Translations under genes and position numbers: made by a program | Source: Daucus carota subsp. sativus | Taxonomy: Eukaryota > Streptophyta > Magnoliopsida > Apiales > Apiaceae | Length of the DNA stretch: 64,000 bases | Direction of reading: 5' to 3' | Assembly: GCF_001625215.2 (NCBI RefSeq) | Contig: NC_030386.2 | Span: 39,774,796-39,838,795, forward strand | Part shown: piece after piece, positions 11,164 to 26,040 of the stretch | How the letters are laid out: each line of letters starts with the position of its first letter | Numbering within the stretch: position 1 is the stretch's first letter | The notes under the pieces: generated by a model | Seen by the model: only the letters and a program-made list of their open reading frames with translations | Told to the model about the DNA's origin: nothing | Database searches by the model: none

Positions 11164-11668
11164 TAGCTATAAAGAGTTTATAGTTAAAATTCAATCACTG
11201 ATTATTGTACCAGATTACTTGATTTTATCGTTCAAATAAAAAACCAAATTTTGACATCCAGTTGAATGCTTTTAATAATATTGCTGAAAATTAAAAATCA
11301 ATAATTAATATATTGTTACATAAAAAAATTTCATACAATACACATGCTTTAAGCCGTATACTTGATCTGCGTAATAACCGGCAATTGTTTAGGGAAGAAT
11401 GAACAATTCTAGATAAATTAGCCGTCGTGCTCTAATTTTCAAAGATGCACGTGTCCGTTTTTATTGTTTAAAATCTTAACTTCCATTGTTTGCATAGAGT
11501 ATTATCAGCTGGTAGCCGTCCGTACGAATAGTGCTTATTCTTAATCGTGTGATTACTTTAACAATGGAGTAATTGATAATTTAGATAAAATAAGTCGAAA
11601 TATGACTGCTTCCAAAATTACCGAGCCGTACATGATACAGCCTTTGTCGTAAAAACTTTTATTGACCT
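11164..11668. other. Intergenic DNA, nothing recognised
   Basis: AT-rich sequence between the tandem duplication and the next Stowaway-like element. No gene or element ends were recognised. Confidence 0.5.
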
Positions 11669-11946
11669 GCTCCTCCGTCCCACCCATTTCTTTACACTTT
11701 CCTTTTTGGTGTCCAACCCAATTCTTTACATTTTAAAACTTACCAAAAATAGTCAATGGGTCCCACCACTTCTCTACTTTTCTTTCCTTTTCACACTACT
11801 TTTACTCCACTATTTTCTTTTTATACATTAAAAATCAATGGGTCCCACCACTTTACTCACTTTTCTTCCTCTTTTCCACTAATTTATACATATTCCTTAA
11901 TCTCGTGCCCAACCCATTTGATAAGAAATGAGTGGGACGGAGGGAG
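11669..11946. mobile_element. Stowaway-like MITE (about 278 bp)
   Basis: Right end GAGTGGGACGGAGGGAG, followed by TA; left end near GCTCCTCCGTCCCACCCA. The left target duplication is not clear, so the start is approximate. The interior repeats the motif AATGGGTCCCACCACTT, near 11757 and 11840. Short open frames across it are by-products. Confidence 0.65.
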
Positions 11947-13657
11947 TATATTTTAGATGGCTCAGGCAGTTTTCGATCTATTATATCTTTTGAACTGTTG
12001 TTGTCGTTTTGTTTATCTGAGTTCTGTTGAATGTGGCTATATATCAGAGGTTTAACGTCCATCTGTGCGTTGAAAATTCGTTCATCCAAAATCTTAACGA
12101 TTAGAGATCCAAATAAATTTTAGAGTATTGTTTGAGATTTAAATGTTATGTTATATTTCAATTTTTTCAATTTTGTAATATATTTCAACGCCAGTCTACG
12201 GTATACAAAATGAAGTTTGATCATATTTACAAATTTTGTGGTAGTGACAATTTTATAATGCGGTGACTCTAAACCAGATTCCTCGCTTCATTATGCAACA
12301 ATTAAAATCCTCATACTCATTCTCATAAAAAAGGAAGAAAAAAACTTAACGAAAAAATTCTTCTTCGTTCATCAATACGTATGTACTAGTACTGCTATAA
12401 ATTATGTGCCATAAACTCGTGACAGAGAGAAAATCAAAATTAAGAAGACGACACGGGATCAATGACGGCAGCGCATTAGGATTATGAAGAATAAACCTTG
12501 ATTATTGTAACCAGCACATGCTAATCCACATTACAACGGGTTGACTAGTATCCCGAACGGAAATAACAACAATTCGTGTTGTGCCTGTCAATTTGAATGC
12601 AGGATTTGATTCATATTAATAATTCAGCGAAGAAAATTTTATTTTCAAAATCGATATTTTTGATAATGACTTAATTATTTTAAATTATTTGATTGTTGAA
12701 ACAATATTTTCATACAATCGTACTTGTGCTATATATATTAGCCCGTGCTATGATATTCTTCGTTATTATTCAAAATCTCGTTTCACTTATCGTTTTGATT
12801 GTCTCCATGGACTTGATGATAATTTGTGTCACTGTTGGGTAGTTTTCATGTAAAGTGGAAGGAGGTTCAAAAATGAAGGGTAAGATTTTGTCAAGATTAG
12901 GAAAATTACATGTGAAAGCGAGACTTCGTATGCGGCACATGCCACTCTTTTTCTTCTTCTTCTTCCTGCGATTTACAATCAATAATAAAAACTTAAGTAC
13001 CAACCCTAACATTCTTTATGGGGGAAGGAAAACTAACCGTACATGTCTAATATTCGAGAATATCTTCGTTTAATTTTCAAATGATTAAAATGATCAAAAT
13101 TCAATTAAAATTTATATATCATATAACTGCAAAAATTAAGAAAATTTATACCAATACAATTATTTATATAATTTTTCATTTTTTAAGATAATAGATTAAA
13201 TTGTCTCTCTCTCTCTCATCTTAAAAAAATGATTAAATTAATCACAAAAGGTATTGTACCTAACTAGAAATAATATTTCTATATTATAATATTAGAGGAA
13301 AGGTCTAGGTATTGACTGGAAGACTTTAGACTCTTGCTGCACACAGCACTACCCAAAAATAAGTAGTAGTCCGTTACAAAACGTTACTGGACTATAACGA
13401 AAGAGTGCCCAAAGCCCATACATACAGAAAGCCCACTATTCAGCATAATGCTCCAGAATATATTCGAACCCGACCCGACCCGAACAACTCGAACCACTTC
13501 TGTTCATCTTTCGTCACCGCGTTTTCTTAAAACCCCAGCCAAACACGCCCTTATTTCCAACAAACACTACTTCGCGCTTCCATCACTACTCTCCAAAATC
13601 AAACATATATAAACTAGGGTTTCAAACAGCTTGTATCTATTGCCTATACTTACAGAA
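11947..13657. other. Intergenic region and presumed TTI1 promoter
   Basis: No gene is supported between the Stowaway-like element and the TTI1 homologue. There is a (TC)n tract near 13204-13220. The last ~300 bases, with CGACCCGACCCG and CCCATACA motifs, are the likely promoter and leader of the TTI1 gene. Two overlapping frames near 12770-13073 lack protein features. Confidence 0.5.
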
Positions 13658-16600
13658 ATGGATGAACAAATTGAAATTGAAGAATCATCACAAAGCAGCT
13701 TCTCAGAACTCAAGCACCACTGCTTACAGCTCCTCGAGCTCCTTCAAAACCCTAGAAACGACTCTCACACACTCTCTCAACTCCATAGCCTCCTCTCGCG
13801 ATCTCCGCCGCACTCTCTCCAGCCTTTTTTCGAGTACGCTTTTGTGTTTCGAGCATATATTTTTATGATTATATGAGTGTTTGGGATGTTTGATGAGTTT
13901 TTTATTTGTGATTGTCTGCATTTAGTTAAAATGATGTGTAATTGTGTTTAGTTTTTTTTTGATTATATGCTTTGTAGTTGCACGTACTCTGTCCAGCTTT
14001 TTTTCGAGTATGCTTTTGTGTTTCTGAGTACAGATTTTTTTAGTTATTTGAGTGGTGAGGCTGTTTGATGAATTGTTGATTTATGACTGTGTGCATTTAT
14101 TTAGTTGAAATGATGTGTAATATTGCTTAGTTTTTTAGTTATATGCTTTTGTTAGTTACGCGCACTCTCTCCAGCCTTATTCCGAGCATTTTTGTATATA
14201 TAATTATTCGTGCATTTAGGCTGATCACTGATGAGTTGTTGATTTATAAATGTGGGCATTTAGTTGAAATGATGTGTGCTAGTCTTTAGGTTGTTTAATT
14301 GCCTGATTATATGCTTTTTTAGTTGTACACACACTCTTTTCTCGAGTATCCTTTCATATTTCAATACAAAATTAGTTAATCATGCATGAATTAGGCTGTT
14401 TGATGAGTTGTTAATTTATTTATGTGTGATTTAGTTGAAATTTAAAATGCGGAATGAGTGTGTAATCAGTCGAAGCAATTTTTAGATGTTTAGTTTTTCT
14501 CAATAGGTTGTTTTACGTGTTGTTGATTCACGTGTTTCTTTCCATGTGCTTGAGTATTTGATTATATGCCAGTAAAAAGGAGGATTAGGTAATTACGTGT
14601 GTGTGTTTGTGTGTGTATTTGGTTGAAATTTTTCGTTATAGTGTTCAGTTTGTCTCTTTAGGTTGTTTGATGAGTTGTTGATTTATTTGCTTTTATTTTT
14701 CAGTTATACGTTGTTTCCATTGCTGCTTCTATTGGATAGAGCTGTCGAGTGTAGATCGCAGGTTGATTCCGATAATTCTAGTGGACCACTTATAGTGAGT
14801 GACAGTATAGCTGAAGGTGTGCTTAAATGTTTAGAGGAACTTCTAAAAAAGTGTCAAATAGGATCGCTGGATCAGGTATTTTAAATTTAATTAGGTTATG
14901 TATGCATTTTCAGACTTTATTGGGTCAATTACAGATTATGATAGGTTTTGCTATATATTATATCACTGTGTTGCGTGAAGTAAGTTCACAGTCTTTTAGT
15001 GCAATCCTAGATCCATTTATTTCCTTATTATAGATTAGAGTTGCTCAATATCATTCGTCGCAGACAGAATTCATATGTAATGGCTCTTGGGTTACTTCTT
15101 TTACGTTTAAAGGCTTCACTTGATTGATGTTATAAATGAAGTGTTATGTTTATCTAAACTGGCGGTACTGCTTAAACCAATGCAACATTTATAACCAATG
15201 GGTATCTTTTTGTATTTGCAAAATCGGCAAAAGAAGTGATAGTTTTTTCAATTTGCTAAATCATATCTTACCCCTTCTTTTCCCTAAAAAGTAGCAGTAC
15301 TTGGTAGAGGTCTCTATTACTAAAGCGGGACGAGCATCTCTGTTTGTCTTATTTTTTTAAGCAGATAAATACCATAATTTAATAATTACAGGCCGTTCTA
15401 TTCATGGTTAAATGGTTAAATGTTGATGAACCTGATTAACGAGACTCATAACCTCATCTTCATGTGTGTTTGGATTAGCCATTTGGTGTTTGGAATGCAA
15501 ACCCCGTTCCTGCTAGGTCTGTATATCATTCCCTCCACATCCCTTGGGATTCTATATCATTCTCATTCCCAATTACTCTCGTTCCCTTACCCTCCATTTC
15601 ATTCCCGATTCCCATCAACTATCCAAACGCCACCCTAGTTTCTAGACACTATATGGTTTTTTAGTTTATATTAGAATTATTAGCCATTGAAGAGGCAAGC
15701 TAGACTGGAATGGTTGCAGTCTTCTCCGTAAATAAATACTTGGCTCATATGTAATATGGTCATCATATCTTGATAACACTGTTCTGGGAAGAGTTTACAG
15801 AAAAGATATTATGTTTAATATAAGCTAGGATGTGAAGTAGGCAAGTTGATGTAACTATAACGATGTCATAGTTGCTGTAGCATAAGTAGCCACCAAGTAA
15901 CTACTGTAGCAAGCTTTACGAGGAAGCTGAGTTTATCTGTATAAAGAGACTTGGTCTTCCTTCTTGTAACAAAACAGAAAACATAGAAGTACTTTAGTAG
16001 TATAGAAATGCACACTGTTCACTGCACCTCTGCTTGTGTTCATAAGTTTTCTCTTTTCTCTCTATATTTTGCCCTTTTAAACATAAAATTTTTGACATAG
16101 GACAATATCTTGCGAGACATTGTACGAGTTATTCATTCACGGGAGGAGAAAATATTTTGTAATTTGGTATTAAGGTGGTATAAATTTTGGCCTTGCATTT
16201 ATTATACCTTGGTACTTGGCAGCGGCTTAGTGGCATATACGATTTGTAGTTTCAGTTTGTAGGAATGTCACATTTTGTGCCAGTGAGGTGAAATTGGTTC
16301 ACTTGAAGTACAATTATTTAGCCGTCTCCCTCTTACCTTTTATTTGTCTTCATTTATATATATATTTGGAGAATAAGGCAAGTTGTTGGCGCTTTTGTCA
16401 GTTTTCGCTGAAAGCAGACTCAACATGGTTTTGATTGTGCAAGTGGGTAGTGTTGATTATTGACTACTCACTCTATTTTTTAAATATGAACTTGTGCTCA
16501 CAATCTTAATGTGCCTCAAGCATAGCTCATCTTGTGAAAATAATCAATTGCTATGTCATTGTTTTGTTAGGCAGATGAGTTCCCATTCGCGCACTTGTAT

Positions 16601-19600
16601 TTATAAATCAAAGCATTCCTGAAAATTGTAATCATTGGTATGTAAGAAATTTATCTCTCTTCATGCAGATGGTCATTATATTGAAGAAATTGACTAATGG
16701 GGCGATACTTTCTCCATCTGAGGCTGCAGAAGAATTTCGTGGAGGGGTATTAAGGTGTTTCAAGGCTCTGCTTCTTAGTTTGCATATGTGCTCCAACAAG
16801 TCTTGCCCATGTAAACAGATAATTGGTTGGCCTGCACTTTCAAAAAGAAGTGAATTTCAATCACCCATTAGTACAGGCACAGAATATGATTCTGAACGAG
16901 AATGTCTACTTGCATTTCTTCAATCTCAAACAGCTTCGGCTGCTGTTGGGCATTGGCTTTCTCTTCTTCTAAAGGCATGTGGTGTTTATCTTATTTTTTG
17001 TTGCCTTGATTTTAAGGGCATATGCTGATTCCACGAATAAAGATGTTTTTAAAATTACTAATCCTTAAATGTGCACTGAATTTTGTGTGAAGGCTGCAGA
17101 TATCGAAGCAGGGCGTGGACAGCTAGGTAGTGCACAACTTCGGGCAGAAGCCTTTTTTACGCTGCGTATACTTGTTGCCAAGGTGACTTTGCATGCATTT
17201 ACTAACTTTATTAAGTCCATAGTTTGTTTTTGTCCTGGATTCTTTAACAATAGTGAGTTGTCCACACTCCACTGGACACACCTTGTAAACTTGTGGACAT
17301 AGAAGCCTTAGGTTACACATGTGAAATTTACGGGATATATGTCTATCTTAACACAGTCAAGAATATTCGTGCTTGTTGATATCAGATTTGTATATTGTAT
17401 TTATATAGTTATTATTTGTGAAAATCTTGGGATTTTATATAGTTATTATTTGTGAAGATCTTGGACGTTCACTTTTTTTTTTGTAGGTTGGCACGGCAGA
17501 TGCTTTATCATTCTTTGCTCCTGGTGTAGTAAGTCAATTTGGCAAAGTTTTACATGTAGCAAAAGCGATGATAAGTGGAGCTGCTGGAAGTGCAGAAAGC
17601 CTAGATCAAGCAATTCGAGGTTTGGCTGAGTTCCTTATGATAGTTCTGGAAGATAATGGTGATTTGCTTAGTCCTGATGAAACTGTCAATGGCATTGCTG
17701 GAATGCCCTTGAATAAGGATATATCTTTGCAATCAGTCCTGGAGGATCTCCGCCATTTGCCTGTTAATGCTATTGGTCAGAGTCAAATTGTAGTGAAAGA
17801 TGTGAAAAATGTAGTGGTGGACGGGAGTGTTCCTGCAGTGAGACACATGAACAAGGGCACTAAAAGCAGGGAAATTCCACTAGGAAGGCTGCATGTTGAT
17901 CGTACAAAAGAGTGGATATTGAAAACTTCAGCTCACGTGACTAAATTATTGTCTGCAACTTTTCCGAATGTAGGTTCTGACAATTGACTTGGTACTTGGT
18001 AGTAGTCAATCCATAAGATTTGTGCAGTTATGTTTCGGTTCTTGTATTTTTTTTTTTTTCAAACTGCAAAGGATAATCATATTCCCTTAATGTTAATCAC
18101 TTGTTTTTGCATATTCTTGTAGCTTTGTGTACATCCAGCTCAAAAGGTGAGAAGGGCACTATTGGCTGCTGTGGAAGGGCTTTTATCAAGGTGCTACTAC
18201 ACACTGAAGGAGAGCAGATTAGTTTTTCTGGTAAGCTTCAGTCTTCACCCTGAATTAATAACTTTGTAGAACTTGGCTAGTGCAAATCTTAAGGTACTAG
18301 CAAGCAGACTTAATGTGTCGAAGGGTCAAGTGGATACTAAATGAACCAATGCTGATATTGAATATACACACACAAAAGAAAATCTGCGAATTGAAACGTA
18401 GCATGCATACATTGTTTAAATCTGTCATTTTTCATTATAAGCATGACATAGCCTAGTAAAAGTTATAGTTATTTGACTAAACCTAGCACAATCAAATAGT
18501 TACTTGACCAAATAGGTCTGCTTAACATGGTTGCATATGTCTTAGCTTATTTTTTCTTTTCATATGGGCTTATCTTTCTTCTCATCGTGTACAGGAGTGT
18601 TCATTCGTGTTAGTTTGTGATGATTTCGAAGAGGTGTCTGAAGCTGCACAAGTGTTTCTTGGAAATCAGTTCTCATCAAGGGGAAAACATGACATTAAGC
18701 ATGATGTTGCTCAAATTTTTAGCAGGTTTAATTTTGTTTGCCTCTGCATTATCCTTTAGTATTTAGCCTCTCTCCCCAAAGTATAATGAAAGCTTGGAGA
18801 GTAGTGGATGTTTGCAAAAAAATTTGATGTTAGTGCATTTCTTCGTACAGGCTCACCAAGAAGCTTCCAAATATGGTGCTTGGAAGTGAGGAGGCACTTG
18901 CAATATCACATGCACAAAAATTGCTAGTTCTAATTTACTTCTCTGGTCCAAGTCTTGTAAAGGACCACCTCCTCCAATCACCTGTATGTGCAGTGTGCAC
19001 CTTATTGTTTTTTTGGGTTTGGGGATTATGCCTTGTTCCAAGAACAATATGTTACTTAAATGGTCAAGGATTATACATGACAATTTTGCTGAAAGCTTTT
19101 CTTCCATTTTAAAGTTCATTGAAAATAATTAATTATAACAGACAGTTCTTCTCAGTTATTTGTTTGATATTGATCATAACTAGGTTCCCTTTGTTCATAA
19201 TTTAGGCCACAGCTGCCCAATTCTTAGATTCATTTGCTCTGTGTCTGGGTCAAAATTCGGCATTTGCTGGTTCGCTTCAGAATCTTATGTTAGCAAGGCC
19301 GTCCTCAACTGGTTATCTGCACTCTATAGCCGAGATGAGATCCGTCAATTGCTTTAGCATCGATGATAAATCTATCAATCAATCCTTTTCATCTAAAGAG
19401 CCAAAGTTTCTGGGCACCCAAAAGAACGGACCTTTAAACACATGGGAAAATGTGCACAATAAAGACAAGCTTCCACGAATGCCCCCTTGGTTTGTCCATG
19501 TGGGCAGTGATAAGCTTTATTTGACCCTTGCAAGAATCTTGAGGCTTGTAGGTTTATCTTTAGTTGCAGGTTAGCTTTTTCAAATAGGTCTTTTTGATTT

Positions 19601-22600
19601 TGTCAATCACTTAGTGTTCTATACTTATGGCAGGTCGCTTTTTCCAATTGTATGTAGATTCCCAAAGTGAAGCATCGCTATCAGTTGTTGCTGATATTCC
19701 TCTAGGCTACTTGCGTAAATTGGTTTCTGAGATACGGATAAAGAGTTACAGTAAGGAAAGTTGGAAATCTTGGTACCGTAGAACTGGTTCTGGACGCTTA
19801 GTGCGACAGGCTAGTGTTGCTGCATGTATTCTTAATGAGATGATATATGGTCTGTCAGATCAAGCAATTGATGCATTTAGTAAGATGTTCCACATTCCCT
19901 GTATAAGATGGGAAGTAGATGAAACTGCGATGGTAGATGAATATTCTATGCAACAGGACAAAGTTGCGCGTACTGGGCAAGATGAGTCCGTTTGGAGGTT
20001 TTGTCATAAAGATGGACACAGTCATTTGATTGATTGTGTTGGTAGTGTATTACATGAATATTTATCTAGTGAAATCTGGGATCTTCCCAGTGCAAAGCAG
20101 GATTTTGTTGAACTATCAGATATTGCAGATGGGGATATAACCTTGCATTTTTTTCATGACAATGCTATGATGCACCAGGCAAGATATATTTTTCTCTAAC
20201 TTGTGGCTGTCACATTTCATTTATTTTATCAACATGTAAAATAAATTTGAACTTTTTTAGTTTAATGCCAGTGTTGCTTTTTTGAAACAGGTTGTAATAG
20301 ATGGGATAGGAATATTCAATATGTGCCTTGGAGGAGATTTCACATCTTGTGGCTTTCTTCATTCTTCACTATATGTGTTGCTTGAGAGTCTTATTTGTTC
20401 TAACTTCCACATTAGAAGTGCATCTGATGCGGTCTTACATGTTATTGCAGCTACATCTGGCTATCCAACGGTGTGATGAAGTGGTATATTTTTTTTAGTT
20501 CACTTGAACTTGGTACGAAATTTATAAAAATAAACTTGGTGCAGGTTGGGCACTTGGTGGTAGATAATTCAGACTATATAATTGACTTTATTTGTCAACA
20601 ATTGCGCCATTTGGATTTGAACCCTCATGTGCCAGGTGTGCTTGCTGCTATGCTCTCCTACATCGGAGCAGCGCATAATATATTGCCATTACTGGAGGAG
20701 CCGGTAAGTGTTTATATTATTCCTATTATACGCAATGAACTGTCTTATTAATTTTCAGGCCTCAAACTTGTATGATGTGCTACTTTTATCTTAGCTTTAT
20801 GAGGTTCTCAGGGGACAAGTGTACTAATATGTTGCTGTTCCATTTCTATCGCATTTTTACATAATAAACTGGCAAAGATACAAGTGTTTTATCCCAAAGA
20901 TCAAGTCAAAAGATAAAGCTTATTGCTATGCTCTTTATATTATTGTTGATACTTATGCAGTTGTGCTTATAAATTCTTAGTTTCTTACCATTGAATTATA
21001 CCAGTAATTAATGAATTGTACAGATGAGGTCTGTTTCTCTGGAGCTTGAGATTCTTGGCAGGCATCAACATCCTGAATTAACTATTCCTTTTCTGAAGGT
21101 ATTTTTGTGGTATCATCTATTTGCAAGTCGTTCTTGTTAATCATAATATCATACAGTACTGCATATAACTACAGATTTGTGGCCTTCCTATGGTAAGATC
21201 TAGTTCATGCAAATGTCCGGAAATTGTTTCAAATTTCAACATCTACATGCAGGTGTCATCTAATTTGCGTATAAGGATAAATCACCATGAGTTATTCTAA
21301 AATTGTACTCAAAGTTTACAAATATAGAAGTAATTGCAAGAAATTGTATGGTTCAACACCCATAACCGTGAATCGTGATCATTATGTAATTTGAGTTCAT
21401 GCCCTTTGATTTAGGTCATAAACTACTGATACCGCTACTATTTTAAGCTAGATGTTGAGGATGAGCAAGAGAGCAATGTAATGCATGAAGACTAGATGTT
21501 GTACTGCTGATTGTAAAGGCAAAATAGGGGTCAGCATTACATTGACAATTAGAATTGAACAGTTTTAAGTTTGATATGTCATTGTCTATTGAACGGATGC
21601 TAGACAACATATTTACACCGTATATAGACCGTCTTTATTAATAGGATGGTATTCTACATTGGTCTTAAGATATAGATAACTCCATGATCCTCCATTCCTC
21701 CCTCACCCTTGGACACTGATTTAATGGTATATTTCAAAAATAATGTATGTTGCTTCGATCAAGAGAATAGTGGTATTGAACATAGAACATCAATCCTATA
21801 TCTGATATTAGAATTTGGCATTTTGTTGGCTGACAGTACCAAGTAGTGCATATAGTGTATTGCGTTTTTTCTTATTGTAATAATGTTTTTTTAGGCGGTT
21901 GCAGAAATCGTTAAGGCATCCAAGCGGGAGGCGGTTACGTTGTGTTCTCAAGCAGAGTCATATTTAGAGGTTGTCAAGTCTAAAATGTCTGCCATAGAAA
22001 ATAATATAAAATGTGATATCGGTGCTGCTGCTGTGGATTGTGGTTAGTATTCTAAACTTTTAATGTGGTTTACATAATATAGCATATAGCTTCTACATAA
22101 ATGATTTGATTAGGCTCAGTCTCTTACAGCAGTATCAACAATGTAAACATAATCCAAAACATTCAGTAAATGAAAACATTTGAGGATAGCTGTGTAACTA
22201 TGTGAACTTACTTTTAACTAGCTATGTTCTTTTTACTTATAAGTAGCTTAAAAGCTTAGCCAAACACACTGTGTCCCCCTTTGTCTCACTTAATTTTTTT
22301 GTTTTTATCTGCAATGTTTATCTATAGTTGCACTTGTTGCAATGTCCTGTGATGGTTATGCATTATTTACTTTTTCACCATCAGCCTGTTTAAAACATCA
22401 TGTACTTTAAATATATATAGAAATAAGCAAACCTGCGGTAGAACTTTGGAGCCTAATTTTCTGTACGCTTCTCTTGCCGAGTCAAAAAAGATCATCTGTG
22501 GTGTATGTTAACTCTTGGCATGGGATTGCAATATTAGGTAAGCAAGCATGGACAATGATATCTAATATGTAGGGTAAAACTCAGCCACTCAGGTGAGACC

Positions 22601-25600
22601 CGTGAATCGTGAAAAAGAAAGATCATTCAGAACAAATTTGCAGAACTACAACTTGAAAAGTGCAGAAACTTTGGTGTTTATGATTCCCACCTGAGTGTTA
22701 CCCGTAAATCACAATACACATACACTGATGCTGGACCTTTGCGAAAGACGAGTCTATGAACTAAAAAGGATAATGATATAGAACTTGGGTGGATTGAACG
22801 CAAAAAATTCACCACCCTAAGGGTTTCTGGCAGAAGGGGGGGATAATCCATGGAGTGTACCCAAGAAGAGACTCAATCAATATTGATATATTAATTACTG
22901 TATATCAACCAAGTCTTGGACAATATTTTGGGGTTACAATACTAAATAAGAAGTAGAATCTAATGGAATGAGGCTCAAAACATTGGGCTTATTATGAGTA
23001 ACCTACATATACTTAACTTCTAGCTGGATAAACTTCTCTACTATTTATAATTAAATAAACTTAAACCGGATGTTAACATATTAAAAGAGTAAGGTACACA
23101 ATTGTAATTTGTTTAGAGATCTTTGTGGGTTTTAACACATATCTTATACAATGCTCATATAGTCATATTTATTCTGTCACTAATGACTAAGCTTAGCCGC
23201 AAATATTGTTTACCAAACTTTCACACCGTTTTTTTAATGTGTTGCAAAACAATGATGCATGAGCTAACCTAGTTCTGAGGAATCTTCAAGTTTTATCATC
23301 TTTTAAAATTTAATGCATCTTATCTTTTTAAAATCAATAAAATAAATTCTAATAACTAGTTACAAAAATTATTTAATTTTATTTCAGAAAAAGAGACCGG
23401 TGACTTTACCAACAATGTAGATGTGTACATGGAAGAGGTGGAGTCTACATTGCTCACAATAAGTGATTTTAGAAGATATAGACGTACAGTTGGCTCGATA
23501 ATTGGTTCATGTGTGACAGCTGTAACACCTCTGCTTATTTCTGCAATGCAAGTGGCTAGCCTAGTTGCCTTTGATATCATTGAGGTACGATATTTTTCTT
23601 TTTTGCTAATATATTGAGGTACATGACAACTAGTACATGGTTTACGCTTATTATGACTGCTGGGGAATTTGATTAGGAAAACAATGACATCATATTCTAG
23701 TTTCTGCCTAAAAAAGTGCTCCAACATCAGCAAGTTCTAGTCTGGTCTGGCTCGGCCCTTATGTTTCAGTAGCCAGAAGTTTGAGTTTTGCACTTGAAGA
23801 AGACATATTGCCAAGTATAACTTTCTGTAAAGGGTGAAACAGATGTGTATCGACATTCGGAGATCGTGATCTTCATGTTGTATCTGCCGTTACAAACCAA
23901 AAGTCTTTAATCAGCCACTTATCTTTCATATAGCATTACTTATGACAAGGATATGTGGACATCATTAAGAAGAGTAAGGTCCTTAAGTATTTGCTTACTG
24001 TGGAAGCAGAAAATTTACTTTGTGGCCAACTGACTGCTCAAAAATAGAGTAAAAAGGCAGTCATGTGTGTTTGGAAACAGTTTCGACGTTCGAAACTATA
24101 GTATTGCTTGTAGAATTCCAGTTATATGTGCTGTGCTGGTTTCTATGAAGTATTAATATGAACAACCCAGAGCCTTTTGTATTTAATTGTCATACAGGAT
24201 CACGTGATTTACATTTATCTTAAAAAAAGTAAAAAATTCATCTGCTATTGTTACTGATTTTGCTTATTTGGTCTCTGTATCTCATTCTTTCTTTAAAACT
24301 TAGGATTGTGTTATGGCTCTTGCAAAAGTGGAGGCGGCCTATAAAGACGAGAAGCAGACTATGGTTTTAATTGAAGAAATTGTAGAGTTGTGCTCACGAT
24401 ACGATTTTAAAGATGCGCTGGATGCAGATGAGAATGCAACAGATGAGAACAGGTTGCTTCCTGCAATGAATAAAATATGGCCTTTCTTGGTCTCATGTTT
24501 TAGAAGTGGGAACCAGTTGGTGAGTGTTTCTTTACCTCACTTGGTTATACTTTGGAAGCCTGTTTTCCTTTACATTGTTATCTTATTATTTTTAGTTTTT
24601 GTGTCATGAAATAGACCTACACCCACCAAAACCCAAGGGGTCTTATGTTATGACATGCTACACTTGAATATATGTTATGATCTTCATGTATTCCTTCTTG
24701 TAAGGTTCATATTAGCACTCTATATTTTGATGTAAAAATGTTATGGAGACCACTATTTTATTGGAGACCATATATGTTATGCAAGCAGAACAACTAGTCT
24801 CCAATCCCTATATATATGTATTATTTATATTTGCTTTTATGGTTTCTACGACCTTAGCACTATCATTTTGCATAGATGGACTTTTTATGGTCTATATCCT
24901 TAGAAATGAAATCTAGTAGCTCATTTGTTGTACTACTTGATGCTTTGTGAAAAGTTTACTAGTATCTTTTAACGGTTAATATACAGGCTGTTCGCAAATG
25001 CTCGGCGGTGATTAGCAGTTCAGTGCAAGTTTGCGGGGGAGACTTCTTTTCACGTCGCTTTTATACGGATGGCGGACACTTCTGGAAGCTTCTTAACACA
25101 TCACCATTTAAGAAGAAACCTATCTCAAAAGAGGAGAGAACACCCCTTCAACTTCCTTACCGGAGTACTCACACGGTGTCTGAGAATTCAATGTCTGAGG
25201 TGTCTGATTTGAAAGTTCAGGTGGCGGTGCTAAATATGATTGGTGATATATCCCGGAACAAAAGGAGTGCCTCAGCACTGGATGCAGTCCTCAAAAAGGT
25301 GAGTGGTATTGTTGTAGGGATTGCGTGCAGTGGCGTCACTGGGCTTCGGGATGCATCTATAAATGCCCTAGCTGGCCTTGCCAGTATCGACCCTGATCTG
25401 GTTTGGCTTCTTTTAGCTGATGTTAACTATTCAACCAAGAAAAACACACTGCCACAGCCCACTGCAGATTTTCCGAAAGTTAATCAAATTTTGCCCCTAC
25501 CACAATCTACTAAAGACTACCTTTATGTACAGTATGGAGGTCAGAGTTATGGTTTTGACATTGATTTCGCTTCTGTAGAGATTGTTTTTAAAAAGTTGCA

Positions 25601-25634
25601 CTCACAGGTTTTCACTTCCCAGTTCTACATTTAG
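13658..25634 (+). CDS. TTI1: TELO2-interacting protein 1 (TTI1) homologue, 17 exons
   Basis: Large ARM/HEAT-repeat protein, 1376 aa by this model. TTI1 works with TELO2 and TTI2 as an HSP90 cochaperone that matures PI3K-like kinases (TOR, ATM, ATR). Exons: 13658-13833, 14704-14875, 16669-16974, 17093-17182, 17487-17969, 18123-18230, 18595-18725, 18851-18983, 19206-19569, 19634-20178, 20291-20470, 20545-20703, 21024-21098, 21895-22042, 23388-23584, 24304-24519 and 24987-25634. All phases join, total 4131 nt with stop. Family-typical stretches include HPAQKVRRALLAAVEG, HLDLNPHVPGVLAAML and GRHQHPELTIPFLKAV. The middle carries a divergent linker (FSIDDKSINQSF). Introns 3 and 10 use GC donors. 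The start follows a leader and precedes an acidic N-terminus. Identity rests on remembered plant sequences. Confidence 0.87.
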
Positions 25635-26040
25635 ATGTCAGGATGACAGCATATACATGTACAGTTAGGATCGATGTCATTTAGGAATCAGTACGCTGCT
25701 ACTACCTAAAACACAGTACTGATCATGTATATACGTTCTTAAGCTTTGTTAGTGACGATGTTATTAAAGAATCAGGATGTTCTTTTTCTTTTCCCCGATA
25801 ATTTAGGATTTGCCTATTTGGGATGTTTGTACTATTTGTAATGCAGCACGGGTCATGTATATACGTTCTTAAGCTTCGTATGACCTTAAATGTCCCACTG
25901 ATTCCTGGTCAAGAGTTTAAACCGAAACTCACAAATTTTAGCTCTTCTAACGGGAAAAATGTAGCAAAAAGAATGGCAAATGTCGGTCTTCATTTTTTAA
26001 TATGGTGTTGCATTTTTTTATTACGGTAAGATAGATTGTT
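25635..26040 (+). other. Presumed 3' UTR and downstream flank of TTI1, with the LINE target site
   Basis: Non-coding sequence after the TTI1 stop. It contains a short repeat: TGTATATACGTTCTTAAGCTT occurs near 25727 and again near 25856. The left 16-bp target duplication of the LINE lies at 26025-26040, so the insertion is about 0.4 kb past the stop and may fall in the transcript's 3' end. Confidence 0.5.

Noticed and set aside
11853-12089. 78-aa minus-strand frame
   Set aside because: It overlaps a Stowaway-like element and has no protein features.
15440-15640. A possible MITE in TTI1 intron 2 (TGTGTTTGGATTAGCC and ATCCAAACGCCACC ends)
   Set aside because: The ends pair only weakly and no target duplication was found, so it was not listed as an element.
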